Under the pieces are notes generated by a model. The model ran no database searches and was not told the origin of the DNA. It was given only the letters and a program-made list of their open reading frames with translations. 37,272 bases of DNA, taken from the NCBI GenBank assembly GCA_007124095.1, contig SLFU01000235.1, forward strand, positions 1 through 37,272, in the 5' to 3' direction. The translations under genes were made by a program, and so were the position numbers. The DNA is from Gemmatimonadota bacterium. Its GTDB lineage: Bacteria > Gemmatimonadota > Gemmatimonadetes > Longimicrobiales > Gaopeijiaceae. Shown here piece after piece: positions 1-7,355 of this stretch (position 1 is the stretch's first letter; the number at the start of each line of letters is the position of its first letter).

Positions 1-207
1 GACGCTGCCTCCGATGAGCTGCGCGCTGTCGCCATCGAGGCGGACAACGTGTGGGGAACGGAGCTGCTGCTGAATCACGCGGTCCTCGATGCGCGCACCT
101 GCACGGGGTACGGTCCCGTCGGGGGCCCCACCAGTCAAGATGAACCCGGAAACTCGAGGAGGGATGGAAAGATGTGGACAGCCCTAGGAACGGACTTCGA
201 TGCCTGA
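1..207 (+). CDS. C-terminal fragment of an unidentified protein
   Basis: An open frame enters from the left edge and stops with TGA at 205-207, overlapping the next start codon by eight bases (ATG at 200). The first 40 codons have the strong G/C third-position bias of the neighbouring genes and read as plausible protein; the last 25 or so are less convincing. I do not recognise a family in the 68 visible residues. The overlap suggests co-transcription with the flavoprotein gene that follows. It could instead be a chance open frame in high-GC DNA, since no start is visible. Confidence 0.4.
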   Translation, partial: DAASDELRAVAIEADNVWGTELLLNHAVLDARTCTGYGPVGGPTSQDEPGNSRRDGKMWTALGTDFDA

Positions 208-1579
208 GCGGCTGCTCGTCGTAGGGGGCGATGCGGCTGGGATGAGCGCCGCCTCCCAGGCGCGACGGCGGCGCCCCGCGGCGGCGTTGGAGGTGATTGC
301 CTTCGAGCGGGGTGGGCACACCTCCTACTCGGCTTGCGGGATCCCCTACCTGATCGGAGGGCTCGTGGAGGAGTTGGACGACCTCGTGGCTCGCACTCCC
401 GAGGTTTTCAGGGACCGGTTCCAGATCGACGCGCGAATCGGGCACGAGGTCATCGGGATAGATACGAAGAATCGAAGGGTGCGGGTGCGGGAGATTCAAT
501 CCGGTACCGAGTACCAGGAAGCTTACGACCAGTTGGTGGTGGCGACCGGTGCCGAGCCCAGGCGCCCACCGATTCCCGGCATCGAGGCAGAGGGGATCCA
601 CGGTGTGCAGACGTTGGATGACGCGGTCTCGGTCGAGCGTTCTCTGGAAGGGGGTGCCCGGCGCGCGGTGATCGTGGGTGCGGGATACATCGGGCTGGAG
701 ATGGCCGAAGCCTTCGTGCTCCGCGGTCTCGACGTCACCCTGGTCGAACAGGCGCCCCAGCCCATGACAACGCTCGATCTCGAGATGGGTGAGCTCGTCG
801 CCGACGCGCTTCGGGAGATCGGGGTCGGCCTCCGCTTGGGGGAGGAGGTGGAGGGGTTCGACGTCGTGGAGGGTCGGGTCCGATCCGTAGAGGCAGGGGG
901 GGGCTCGATCCCGGCGGATCTGGTGGTACTGGGAACCGGGACCCGGCCCGCGTCCGGACTTGCCGAGGAAGCCGGAATCCCGATCGGGCCGACGGGAGGC
1001 GTCCGGACGGATGCGAGGATGAGGACTGAAGTGCCCGGCGTGTGGGCCGCGGGTGACTGCGTCGAGACCTTCCACCGCGTCTCGAGGAAACCTGTGGCCA
1101 TCGCTCTCGGGACGCATGCGAACAAGCAGGGCCGGGTGGCGGGGATCAACCTTGGGGGTGGGTATGCGACCTTTCCGGGTGTGGTGGGAACGGCGGTGTC
1201 CAAGATCTGTTCCGTGGAAGTCGCGCGCACGGGGCTGAACGAATCCGAAGCCGAGGCCGCCGGGTTCGCCTTCGGGTCCGTGGTCGTCGAGTCGTCCACT
1301 CGGGCCGGCTACTACCCGGGGGCCGAGAAGATGACGGTCAAGCTCATCGCCGAGCTCCAGACGGGTCGCCTGCTTGGGGCTCAGATCGTCGGTGCGGAGG
1401 GGGCGGCGAAGCGGATCGACGTCATCGCCACGGCTCTCTGGAACGAGATGACCGTGGACGAGATCCAGGGGATGGATCTCTCGTACGCGCCCCCCTTTTC
1501 CCCGGTATGGGATCCGGTTCTCATCGCCGCTCGTAAGGCTCAAGAGCGAGCTGAAGATGGATGGACCGACGCCCCGTAG
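200..1579 (+). CDS. CoA-disulfide reductase / NADH oxidase-type flavoprotein
   Basis: A 459-aa FAD- and NAD(P)H-binding oxidoreductase of the pyridine nucleotide-disulfide family. The FAD-binding Rossmann motif VVGGDAAGMSAA starts at about residue 7. A single redox cysteine, Cys46, lies in SACGIPY, the arrangement of CoA-disulfide reductases and of NADH oxidases/persulfide reductases that cycle a Cys-SH or Cys-S-S-CoA instead of a CxxxxC pair. The second nucleotide-binding motif, VGAGYIGLE, is near residue 158, and the C-terminal dimerisation domain ends with the family-typical YAPPFSPVWDP. There is no rhodanese domain, so it is the short form. It ends 16 bases before the metal ATPase gene and is probably in one operon with it, which suggests a role in thiol or redox balance during metal stress. 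The exact substrate cannot be told from sequence. Confidence 0.88.
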   Translation: MPERLLVVGGDAAGMSAASQARRRRPAAALEVIAFERGGHTSYSACGIPYLIGGLVEELDDLVARTPEVFRDRFQIDARIGHEVIGIDTKNRRVRVREIQSGTEYQEAYDQLVVATGAEPRRPPIPGIEAEGIHGVQTLDDAVSVERSLEGGARRAVIVGAGYIGLEMAEAFVLRGLDVTLVEQAPQPMTTLDLEMGELVADALREIGVGLRLGEEVEGFDVVEGRVRSVEAGGGSIPADLVVLGTGTRPASGLAEEAGIPIGPTGGVRTDARMRTEVPGVWAAGDCVETFHRVSRKPVAIALGTHANKQGRVAGINLGGGYATFPGVVGTAVSKICSVEVARTGLNESEAEAAGFAFGSVVVESSTRAGYYPGAEKMTVKLIAELQTGRLLGAQIVGAEGAAKRIDVIATALWNEMTVDEIQGMDLSYAPPFSPVWDPVLIAARKAQERAEDGWTDAP

Positions 1580-1595
1580 GGGTTGAGGTCAACCT

Positions 1596-3548
1596 ATGGC
1601 TCATTTCCGAATCACCTTGTGGGTCGGGATGGCTCTGGTCGCGGGGGCCCTCCTCCAGTGGGTGCCACCCGATCCCTCCCCCTTGCGGTGGGTACCCTTC
1701 GGCCTGGCTTACGTGGTTGGGGGTGGGCCCATTCTCCGCGACACCTGGGCCAGCCTTCGGCGGGGACGGCTCTCGATCGACTTCCTGATGGGTGCCGCAG
1801 CATTGGGGGCCGCGGTGGTGGGAGAGCCTTTCGAGGGGGTCGTCCTGATCTTCCTCTTCTCGCTCTCCAACGCCCTGGAAGCCAGGGCTCTCGGAAAGAC
1901 GCGGATGGCCGTGGAGGCCTTGTTGGAGCTCCGTCCCGACGAGGCGACGCTTCTCGGGCCCGATGGGACGGAGACGGGGCGTGTTTCCGTGGAGTCCCTT
2001 TCCCCGGGCGACCGGATCCGGGTTCGCCCGGGCGAGCGGATCGCAGTCGACGGGAGTGTGGTCGAGGGGGCCGGGGATGTGGACCAGTCCGCGATCACCG
2101 GGGAGGCCCTTCCGGTTCGGAAAGCAGAGGGATCGGACGTCTTCGCTGCCACGATCCTTTCGGGCGGCTCGCTCGTCGTGGAGGCGACTCGGGCCCCCCA
2201 CGACACGCTCCTCGCACGGATCATCGCCCTGGTGGAGGAGGCAAGGGAGAGCCGTGCCCCAGCCCAGCACTTTATCGACCGGTTCGCCCACCCGTACACG
2301 CTCGGAGTGGTGGGGGCAACCATCCTCTATGCGGTGGTGCCTCCACTCCTTCTGGGCTGGGAGTGGTCGGACGCCTTCTACCGAGCGATGACCCTTCTGG
2401 TTGTCGCCAGCCCTTGCGCCCTCATTATTTCCACCCCGGCCGCGATCCTCTCGGGGATCGCCAATGGGGCTCGCCACGGGATTCTCTTCAAGGGAGGAGC
2501 CGTCCTGGATCGGGCGGGATTGATCGACACTCTGGCCTTCGACAAGACGGGAACCCTCACCGAAGGCCGCCCCCGGCTCCTGGATCGGATCGTGGTCCGG
2601 TCGGAGGAGGGTGACGAGAGCGAGGCGGAAGTCGAGCTCCTCCGCCTCGCCGCTGGTTTGGAACGCGACTCGGAGCATCACCTGGCTCGAGCGGTGCTGG
2701 CCGCGGCCGAGGCGGAGGGGATCTCGCTCCCTTCGCCCCAGGAGTTCCGGGCGCTCCCGGGGGAAGGGGTTTCGGGCCGCGTGGAGGGGCGCACCGTCTG
2801 GGTCGGAAATGAGGTGCTCGCGGAGCGGATGGGCCGCCGCATCGAACCCCTCCTGCGAGGTTGGACGGCCGAGGCCACATCCCGGGGCCGATCGGTAGTT
2901 TACGTGGGGGACGGGGAAGGCGTTCTGGGGGCGTTCGCCTTCGGGGACCGGCTGAAGCCCGATGCGGCTGCCACGATCCGGCATCTCAAGTACGAAGGGG
3001 TACGGTGGATCACGATCCTGTCTGGGGATCACCCGGACGCCGTGCGGGCGGTAGCGGCCGAGTTGGGAGTCGATGAGGTTCAGGCGGGCCTACTCCCCCA
3101 TGAGAAGGTGGAGGCTGTGCGGGCGTTGGCCGGTCGGTCCAGGGGCGTAGCAATGGTCGGAGACGGGGTGAACGACGCTCCTGCGATGGCCGCCTCCTCT
3201 CTCGGAATCGCCATGGGGGCCGCCGGAACCGATGTGGCAATCGAGACCGCGGACGTGGTTCTGATGGGGGAGGAGGTCTCGAAGGTGGATTACGTGCTCC
3301 ATCTCGGACGGAGGACGCGACGTGTCGTCCGGGAGAACGTGTTCTTCTCCATTGGCTGGATGCTGATGTTGGTGGCTGTCGCCTCTACCGTGGGACTTCC
3401 CTTGTCCCTGGCGGTGGTCGCCCATGAGGGAAGCACCCTCCTGGTCGCGCTCAACGGTCTCCGTCTGCTGCGGGGCGGTCCCCATCCCCCCCGGGTTCCC
3501 ACGGGCGGAGCTGTCCCCCGTGGGAACGCGGAGGCCTCTATTCGCTGA
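1596..3548 (+). CDS. P1B-4-type heavy-metal exporting ATPase
   Basis: A 650-aa inner-membrane P-type ATPase. Visible motifs are TGE (168-170) in the actuator domain, SPC (272-274) in the metal-binding membrane helix, DKTGT with the phosphorylated Asp316, GDGVNDAPA near 521, and HEGST (610-614) in the last conserved helix before ALNGLRLL. SPC together with HEG[GS]T marks the P1B-4 subfamily (CtpD, CoaT, PfeT), which exports Co(II), Fe(II) or related ions, rather than the CPC-type Cu or Zn/Cd pumps. There is no N-terminal HMA domain or His-rich tail, as usual for this subfamily. The start at 1596 lies 16 bases after the flavoprotein stop, so translation is probably coupled. Metal specificity between cobalt and iron remains open. 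Confidence 0.9.
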   Translation: MAHFRITLWVGMALVAGALLQWVPPDPSPLRWVPFGLAYVVGGGPILRDTWASLRRGRLSIDFLMGAAALGAAVVGEPFEGVVLIFLFSLSNALEARALGKTRMAVEALLELRPDEATLLGPDGTETGRVSVESLSPGDRIRVRPGERIAVDGSVVEGAGDVDQSAITGEALPVRKAEGSDVFAATILSGGSLVVEATRAPHDTLLARIIALVEEARESRAPAQHFIDRFAHPYTLGVVGATILYAVVPPLLLGWEWSDAFYRAMTLLVVASPCALIISTPAAILSGIANGARHGILFKGGAVLDRAGLIDTLAFDKTGTLTEGRPRLLDRIVVRSEEGDESEAEVELLRLAAGLERDSEHHLARAVLAAAEAEGISLPSPQEFRALPGEGVSGRVEGRTVWVGNEVLAERMGRRIEPLLRGWTAEATSRGRSVVYVGDGEGVLGAFAFGDRLKPDAAATIRHLKYEGVRWITILSGDHPDAVRAVAAELGVDEVQAGLLPHEKVEAVRALAGRSRGVAMVGDGVNDAPAMAASSLGIAMGAAGTDVAIETADVVLMGEEVSKVDYVLHLGRRTRRVVRENVFFSIGWMLMLVAVASTVGLPLSLAVVAHEGSTLLVALNGLRLLRGGPHPPRVPTGGAVPRGNAEASIR

Positions 3549-3634
3549 AAGGCTGTTGAAGTCGGGTTCAGCGACTCCTCGGCCTTCGGCGACTCTGCGG
3601 CCGAGCCCCTACCTCGCACGCCGGAATCCAGTAC

Positions 3635-3677
3635 CTACATTTTCGTAGGCCTTGCCCCCGAAGGCACCTTCCGGAAG
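3635..3677 (+). promoter_or_regulatory. Paired activator site (UAS) of the 165-aa gene
   Basis: The distal box CTACATTTTCGTAG (3635-3648) is the exact reverse complement of the distal box upstream of amtB (28053-28066), so it has the same orientation relative to its promoter. A degenerate proximal box, GCACCTTCCGGAAG (3664-3677), has its centre 29 bp further on. It keeps the positions shared by the other two proximal boxes: ACC, GG and AG at positions 3-5, 10-11 and 13-14. The pair sits about 115 and 145 bp upstream of the predicted start point, a normal place for an enhancer of a sigma-54 promoter. That the NifA-like protein binds here is inference. Confidence 0.7.
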
Positions 3678-3758
3678 GGCGGCCACTCGATGGCGCTTCC
3701 GTTGCCAGGGTCCCTTATCCTAATGCCCATTAATGAGATACAAGGTCGGGATCAGGTC

Positions 3759-3774
3759 TGGCACGGGGCTCGCA
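3759..3774 (+). promoter_or_regulatory. Sigma-54 promoter of the 165-aa gene
   Basis: TGGCACGGGGCTCGCA matches the sigma-54 consensus TGGCACG-N4-TTGC with one change in the -12 block, and has the obligatory 10 bases between GG (-24) and GC (-12). Transcription should start near 3785, giving a leader of about 150 bases before the start codon at 3937. Confidence 0.75.
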
Positions 3775-3832
3775 ACAGGTTCGAGTGACACCGATGTTGT
3801 CGAAGAATCGGTGGAGTAGGGAAATCGAAATT

Positions 3833-3901
3833 CATGAGGGGCCGTCGTCCGGAAGAGACTCAGTCCTTCGCGACTCCGAACCGGGAACGTCGGCCCCCAT
3901 G
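3833..3901 (+). promoter_or_regulatory. Long stem-loop in the leader of the 165-aa gene
   Basis: CATGAGGGGCCG (3833-3844) pairs with CGGCCCCCATG (3891-3901) with a single bulged A. Inside, TCCGG and CCGGGA can extend the helix, and AGTC/GACT around a CUUCGC loop can cap it. The structure ends 25 bases before the Shine-Dalgarno GGGAGG (3927-3932). It does not look like a terminator of the gene ahead, because no T-run follows; a translational or RNA-stability role is possible but unproven. Confidence 0.5.
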
Positions 3902-3936
3902 AGAGCTCAAAAAAAATAGATAATACGGGAGGACAA

Positions 3937-4434
3937 ATGTTTACGAAGCCAAGCGTTCTCTTCATTCGGGAATCAGAGCCGCCGAGCACCGGGATCCTCG
4001 AAACCCTGAGGGGGAGCCCCGAGGGTGGGAGAGCCAACGATCCACTCAGCTTCCGTGCCAGGGCGAGAATGGAGTCGATGGGTCCCCTCTACCGGACGCT
4101 CCGGCACCGATTCGGGGAGGAAGTGACCCTGGAAGTGGTCGATTCGGCGAGCCCCTTGAGTGCGGTGATTTCGGTCCTGCGAGCCACGACTGGACACGGA
4201 CTCGAGCCGATCGAAGTCGCCCGGGCCCTTGCACGGATCCCGAGCTGTGGGATCATGCTCAACGGACGGCTGATATCCCAGGGGGAGTGGCCTTCGCCGT
4301 GGGAGATGGTCGTACGGCTTGAGGAACTCCTCGGGGCGGGAAGGACTCCATTCTCCGGCGGGCGGGTGATGGGTCCACGCGCTCCGTCACAGGGACTTCA
4401 CAGTCCGGGATCGGCCTCCGCCGTGCAGGTGTAG
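3937..4434 (+). CDS. Unrecognised 165-aa protein, putative sigma-54-controlled gene
   Basis: I do not recognise the family. The protein has no signal peptide or membrane segment. Secondary structure by eye is strand 5-10, helix about 44-59, strand 62-69, helices 73-101, strand 104-114, helix 120-132, then a Pro/Gly/Ser-rich tail. The segment around Cys104, IPSCGIMLNGRLISQGEWPS, followed by a helix, resembles the end of a thioredoxin-like fold (Pro, strand, NG turn, strand, GxxPS, helix). However, there is no CxxC and Cys104 is the only cysteine, so it would not be a classical redox protein. GGGAGG lies four bases before the ATG. The gene stands alone, facing the ABC transporter genes, behind a sigma-54-type promoter and an enhancer pair shared with amtB; its role is therefore probably linked to nitrogen status (inference). 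Confidence 0.72.
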   Translation: MFTKPSVLFIRESEPPSTGILETLRGSPEGGRANDPLSFRARARMESMGPLYRTLRHRFGEEVTLEVVDSASPLSAVISVLRATTGHGLEPIEVARALARIPSCGIMLNGRLISQGEWPSPWEMVVRLEELLGAGRTPFSGGRVMGPRAPSQGLHSPGSASAVQV

Positions 4435-4449
4435 CTCGAAGCCGGTCCG

Positions 4450-5256
4450 TCAGGGAGGCGACGCCCCGGCCACCCGTTCCCGTGAGACCGCCTCCAGAAG
4501 TGCGCGGGTTTCGGGGTGCCGGGGCGCTTCCCCGACCTCTCGAGCTGGACCCATCTCCACGATCCGTCCGTCCACCATGACCCCGATCCGGTCGCTGATG
4601 TACTGGACGAGGTTCAAATCGTGGCTGATGAAGAGGTATGTCAGTCGGTCCTCTTCCTTGAGGTCCAGGAGGAGGTTGATGATCTGGGCCTGGATCGAGA
4701 CGTCGAGGGCGCTGGTCGGTTCGTCGAGGATCACCAAGCGGGGCTTGAGCACGAGGGCCCTCGCGATCCCTACCCTTTGCCGCTGTCCACCCGAGAGCTG
4801 ATGGGGGTAGCGGTCGGCGATGGCGGGTGGAAGCCCGACCCGGTCCATCCCCTCGTGAACTCGCCGGATGATGTCTCCCCTCGACAGGGAGGTCAGGTGC
4901 CGGAGCCCCTCTCCGATCGAATCGCCGATGGTGAAGCGGGGATTCAGGGATTCCGATGGATCCTGGAAGACGGCCTGAATCTTCGGACGCAGCCGCCGGA
5001 ACCGCTTCGCGGGAAGGTGATCGATTCGGTCCCCTTCCAGGTGGATCTCCCCTCGGGTGGGTCGAAGAATGCCCAGGAGGAGTCTGGCCAAGGTCGTCTT
5101 TCCGCATCCGCTTTCCCCGACCAGTCCCAGAATCTCGTTGTCCTCGAGCGTCAGGTCGACCCCGTCTACGGCTCGCTCCACCTCGGTGGGGCGTCCAAGA
5201 AAATCCTTCTCCAGCACAAAGTGCTTGGCGAGCTTCGTCGTGCGCAGGAGGCTCAT
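4450..5256 (-). CDS. oppF: Peptide/nickel-type ABC transporter ATPase (OppF/DppF)
   Basis: A 268-aa ATP-binding subunit at the cytoplasmic face of an Opp/Dpp-type importer. It shows Walker A GESGCGKTT, the signature LSGGQRQRVGIARAL and Walker B LVILDEPTSALD, and ends with the family's extension (VEMGPAREV...HPETRALLEAV). The start at 5256 is chosen because its ATGA overlaps the stop of the preceding ATPase gene and GAGAGG lies seven bases upstream; an in-frame ATG at 5280 would add eight residues. It is the last gene of a five-gene minus-strand operon. Confidence 0.88.
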   Translation of the reverse strand: MSLLRTTKLAKHFVLEKDFLGRPTEVERAVDGVDLTLEDNEILGLVGESGCGKTTLARLLLGILRPTRGEIHLEGDRIDHLPAKRFRRLRPKIQAVFQDPSESLNPRFTIGDSIGEGLRHLTSLSRGDIIRRVHEGMDRVGLPPAIADRYPHQLSGGQRQRVGIARALVLKPRLVILDEPTSALDVSIQAQIINLLLDLKEEDRLTYLFISHDLNLVQYISDRIGVMVDGRIVEMGPAREVGEAPRHPETRALLEAVSRERVAGASPP

Positions 5257-6275
5257 CCGTCGGCCTCTCTTGCCCAGCATGCCGTCCGGAGTCCGCTCAC
5301 CGGTTCGAAGTCCGGGGGGAAATCGCGGTCACAGCGAGCCTCTCTCTCAGGACAGCGGGGATGGAAGGGGCAACCGGAGGGGCGGTGTTCCGGGGACGGG
5401 ACTTCCCCTGGAATGACGGGAAGTCGTCCCCTCTCTCGGGAGAAGATCGCCGAGGCGGAGGCTAACAGCCCCCGAGTGTAGGGATGCTGTGGGGTTTCCG
5501 TCAGTCGAATTGCCGGTCCGGTTTCCACGGTGTAGCCCGAGTACATGACCACGATGCGATCACTCACCTCGGCCACGAGCGGCAAATCGTGGGAGATCAT
5601 GAGAATGCCCAGCCCTTCATTGGCGAGTTCCCGGAAGAGGTCCATTATCCGCCTCTCGAGCGTGGCGTCCAGCGCGGTCGTCGGCTCGTCCGCGACCAAA
5701 ATGTCGGGCTCACCGGCCAACGCGAGTGCGATCATCGCCCTTTGGCGTTGGCCACCCGAGAGTTGATGGGGGAACTGAGCGAGCCTTCGCTCGGGCCGCT
5801 CCAGACCGACTCGGTCCAGAAGCTCAACGCTGACGGTGTGGGCCTTCCTACGGTCGTGGATCCCGCGGAGGTAGCGGAGCGCTTCGCGGAACTGTCGGTC
5901 GAGGGAAAACACCGGGTTCAATGCCGTCATCGGCTCCTGGAAGATCATCCCGATCTGCCGGCCCCGGAGTTTCTTCAGCGCACGGGAGTCGGCCTGAAAG
6001 GCGTTGGAACGGTACTCGATCGTGCCCCCGCAACGAGCAGCGGGCGGGGTCAGCCCCAGGAGCGCCAGGGCGGAGAGCGTCTTCCCGCATCCGCTCTCCC
6101 CAACCATGCCGACCATTTCTCCACTTCCGACCGATACGTTCGCGTCGACGACCGCATGGAAAGCCCGGGTAGAGCCCTGGTAGAACTCCACCGAGAGGTT
6201 TCTGACGTTCAGGATCTGATCGGATTGCCCGACCGTCTCGGGGACTCCTCGCGACTTCGCGTCGGCACGGCTCAT
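5253..6275 (-). CDS. oppD: Peptide/nickel-type ABC transporter ATPase (OppD/DppD)
   Basis: A 340-aa ATP-binding subunit that pairs with the OppF-type protein. It has Walker A GESGCGKTLSALALLG, the signature LSGGQRQRAMIALALA, Walker B ILVADEPTTALD and a C-terminal region with cysteines (CPFHPRCPEREARC), the usual oligopeptide-permease ATPase tail where OppD/DppD proteins bind an iron-sulfur cluster. The open frame extends further upstream, but the start at 6275 gives an ATGA overlap with the permease stop and places the conserved ABC core directly after a short N-terminus. It was probably translated in step with its neighbours. Confidence 0.88.
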   Translation of the reverse strand: MSRADAKSRGVPETVGQSDQILNVRNLSVEFYQGSTRAFHAVVDANVSVGSGEMVGMVGESGCGKTLSALALLGLTPPAARCGGTIEYRSNAFQADSRALKKLRGRQIGMIFQEPMTALNPVFSLDRQFREALRYLRGIHDRRKAHTVSVELLDRVGLERPERRLAQFPHQLSGGQRQRAMIALALAGEPDILVADEPTTALDATLERRIMDLFRELANEGLGILMISHDLPLVAEVSDRIVVMYSGYTVETGPAIRLTETPQHPYTRGLLASASAIFSRERGRLPVIPGEVPSPEHRPSGCPFHPRCPEREARCDRDFPPDFEPVSGLRTACWAREADG

Positions 6276-7354
6276 AGCGACGTCGTGACCTCCTGTTGTG
6301 GATCCAGAAGATCCCTCAGCGCGTCGCCGACGATGTTGTAGCTCATCACCGCGGCGAAGATGAAGAAGCCGGGAATCAGGATCCAGGGGTGGAGCTGGAT
6401 CTGGGTGATGCTCATCGCTTCCTGCAAGAGGTTGCCCCAACTGGCATGTGGATCCTGGATGCCCAAGCCGAGCAGACTCAATGCCGACTCTCCGAGGATG
6501 TAACCCGGAATCGAAATACTGGCGTAGACGACGAAGTAGGAAGCGGTGTTGGGGATCAGGTGGCGGGTGATGATGAACCGATCCGAGGCTCCCAGGACCT
6601 TGGCCGCCGCCACGAATTCCTTCTCGCGCAGGGACAGGACCATTCCCCGGATGACCCGGGCCAGGGAGGCCCATCCGATGAAGCTGAGGATCACGATGAT
6701 GAAGAAGTAGACCCGGATCGAGTCCCAATCCGGAGGGAAGGCCGCGCGCAGGGCGAGGAGGAGAAAAAAGCCCGGGATGATCATCACGATCTCCGTCGAT
6801 CGCTGGATCAGGGTATCGATCCATCCGCCGTAGTATCCGGAGATTCCGCCGATCAGGAGCCCGAAGAGGAGCGCGATCGCCACCCCCACCAGCCCGATCG
6901 TCATCGAGACCTGTGCCCCGTATGCAATCCGGCTGAAAAGGTCCCGCCCGCGGCTGTCGGCGCCCAGGAGGTAGATGCGTCCCTCATCCCCCACTCCGAA
7001 CAAGTGCAGCTCAGCCTCCAGAAGGCCCAGGAAGGAATAGGAATCCCCCCGCACGAAGAGCCTGAGGTCGTGCCGCACTCCCTCCACCGGAGTGAACACG
7101 CGCCGAAAATCCTCATCGAACTCGAGCTCGTACTCGCGGACGTGGGGCCGGGTGAGCCGACCATCGTCGAACAGGTGGATACGGGTGGGTGGATGGTACG
7201 ATCTGGTGCGGTCCTCGTTGTCGTAGTGGTAGGGGCTCACGAACCCTGCGAAGAGGGCGGTGAAATAGAGCATCGCGAGACAGGCTACCGCGGCGAGAAG
7301 AAGCCCGTTTCTGCGGCACATGCCTCCGAACTGGCGCAGGCGTCTCCACAGCAT
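6272..7354 (-). CDS. oppC: Peptide/nickel-type ABC transporter permease (OppC/DppC)
   Basis: A 360-aa inner-membrane permease. After one N-terminal helix (about 20-40) comes a periplasmic segment of about 100 residues, then five helices with the EAA loop EKEFVAAAKVLGASDRFI, which contacts an ATPase subunit. The phrase LGADSRGRDLFSRIAYGAQVS is the typical OppC/DppC entry to the membrane domain. The periplasmic segment is longer than in E. coli OppC. The start lies one base after the OppB-type stop (TGAGATG). Confidence 0.88.
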   Translation of the reverse strand: MLWRRLRQFGGMCRRNGLLLAAVACLAMLYFTALFAGFVSPYHYDNEDRTRSYHPPTRIHLFDDGRLTRPHVREYELEFDEDFRRVFTPVEGVRHDLRLFVRGDSYSFLGLLEAELHLFGVGDEGRIYLLGADSRGRDLFSRIAYGAQVSMTIGLVGVAIALLFGLLIGGISGYYGGWIDTLIQRSTEIVMIIPGFFLLLALRAAFPPDWDSIRVYFFIIVILSFIGWASLARVIRGMVLSLREKEFVAAAKVLGASDRFIITRHLIPNTASYFVVYASISIPGYILGESALSLLGLGIQDPHASWGNLLQEAMSITQIQLHPWILIPGFFIFAAVMSYNIVGDALRDLLDPQQEVTTSL

Positions 7355-7355
7355 C

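Larger units (their letters stand above)
3549..3936. other. 388-base non-coding regulatory region
   Basis: No coding frame here looks real. From left to right it holds a GC-rich hairpin with arms CTCGGCC/GGCCGAG (3578-3605) that may end transcription of the ATPase gene, a paired palindromic enhancer-like site (3635-3677), an AT-richer spacer, a sigma-54-type promoter (3759-3774) and a long stem-loop (3833-3901) just before the ribosome-binding site of the 165-aa gene. Confidence 0.65.

Noticed and set aside
1521-3032. A 503-codon open frame on the minus strand opposite the metal ATPase gene
   Set aside because: It is antisense to a clearly conserved P-type ATPase and its translation is low-complexity, Arg/Pro/Gly-rich with no family features; a typical high-GC shadow frame.
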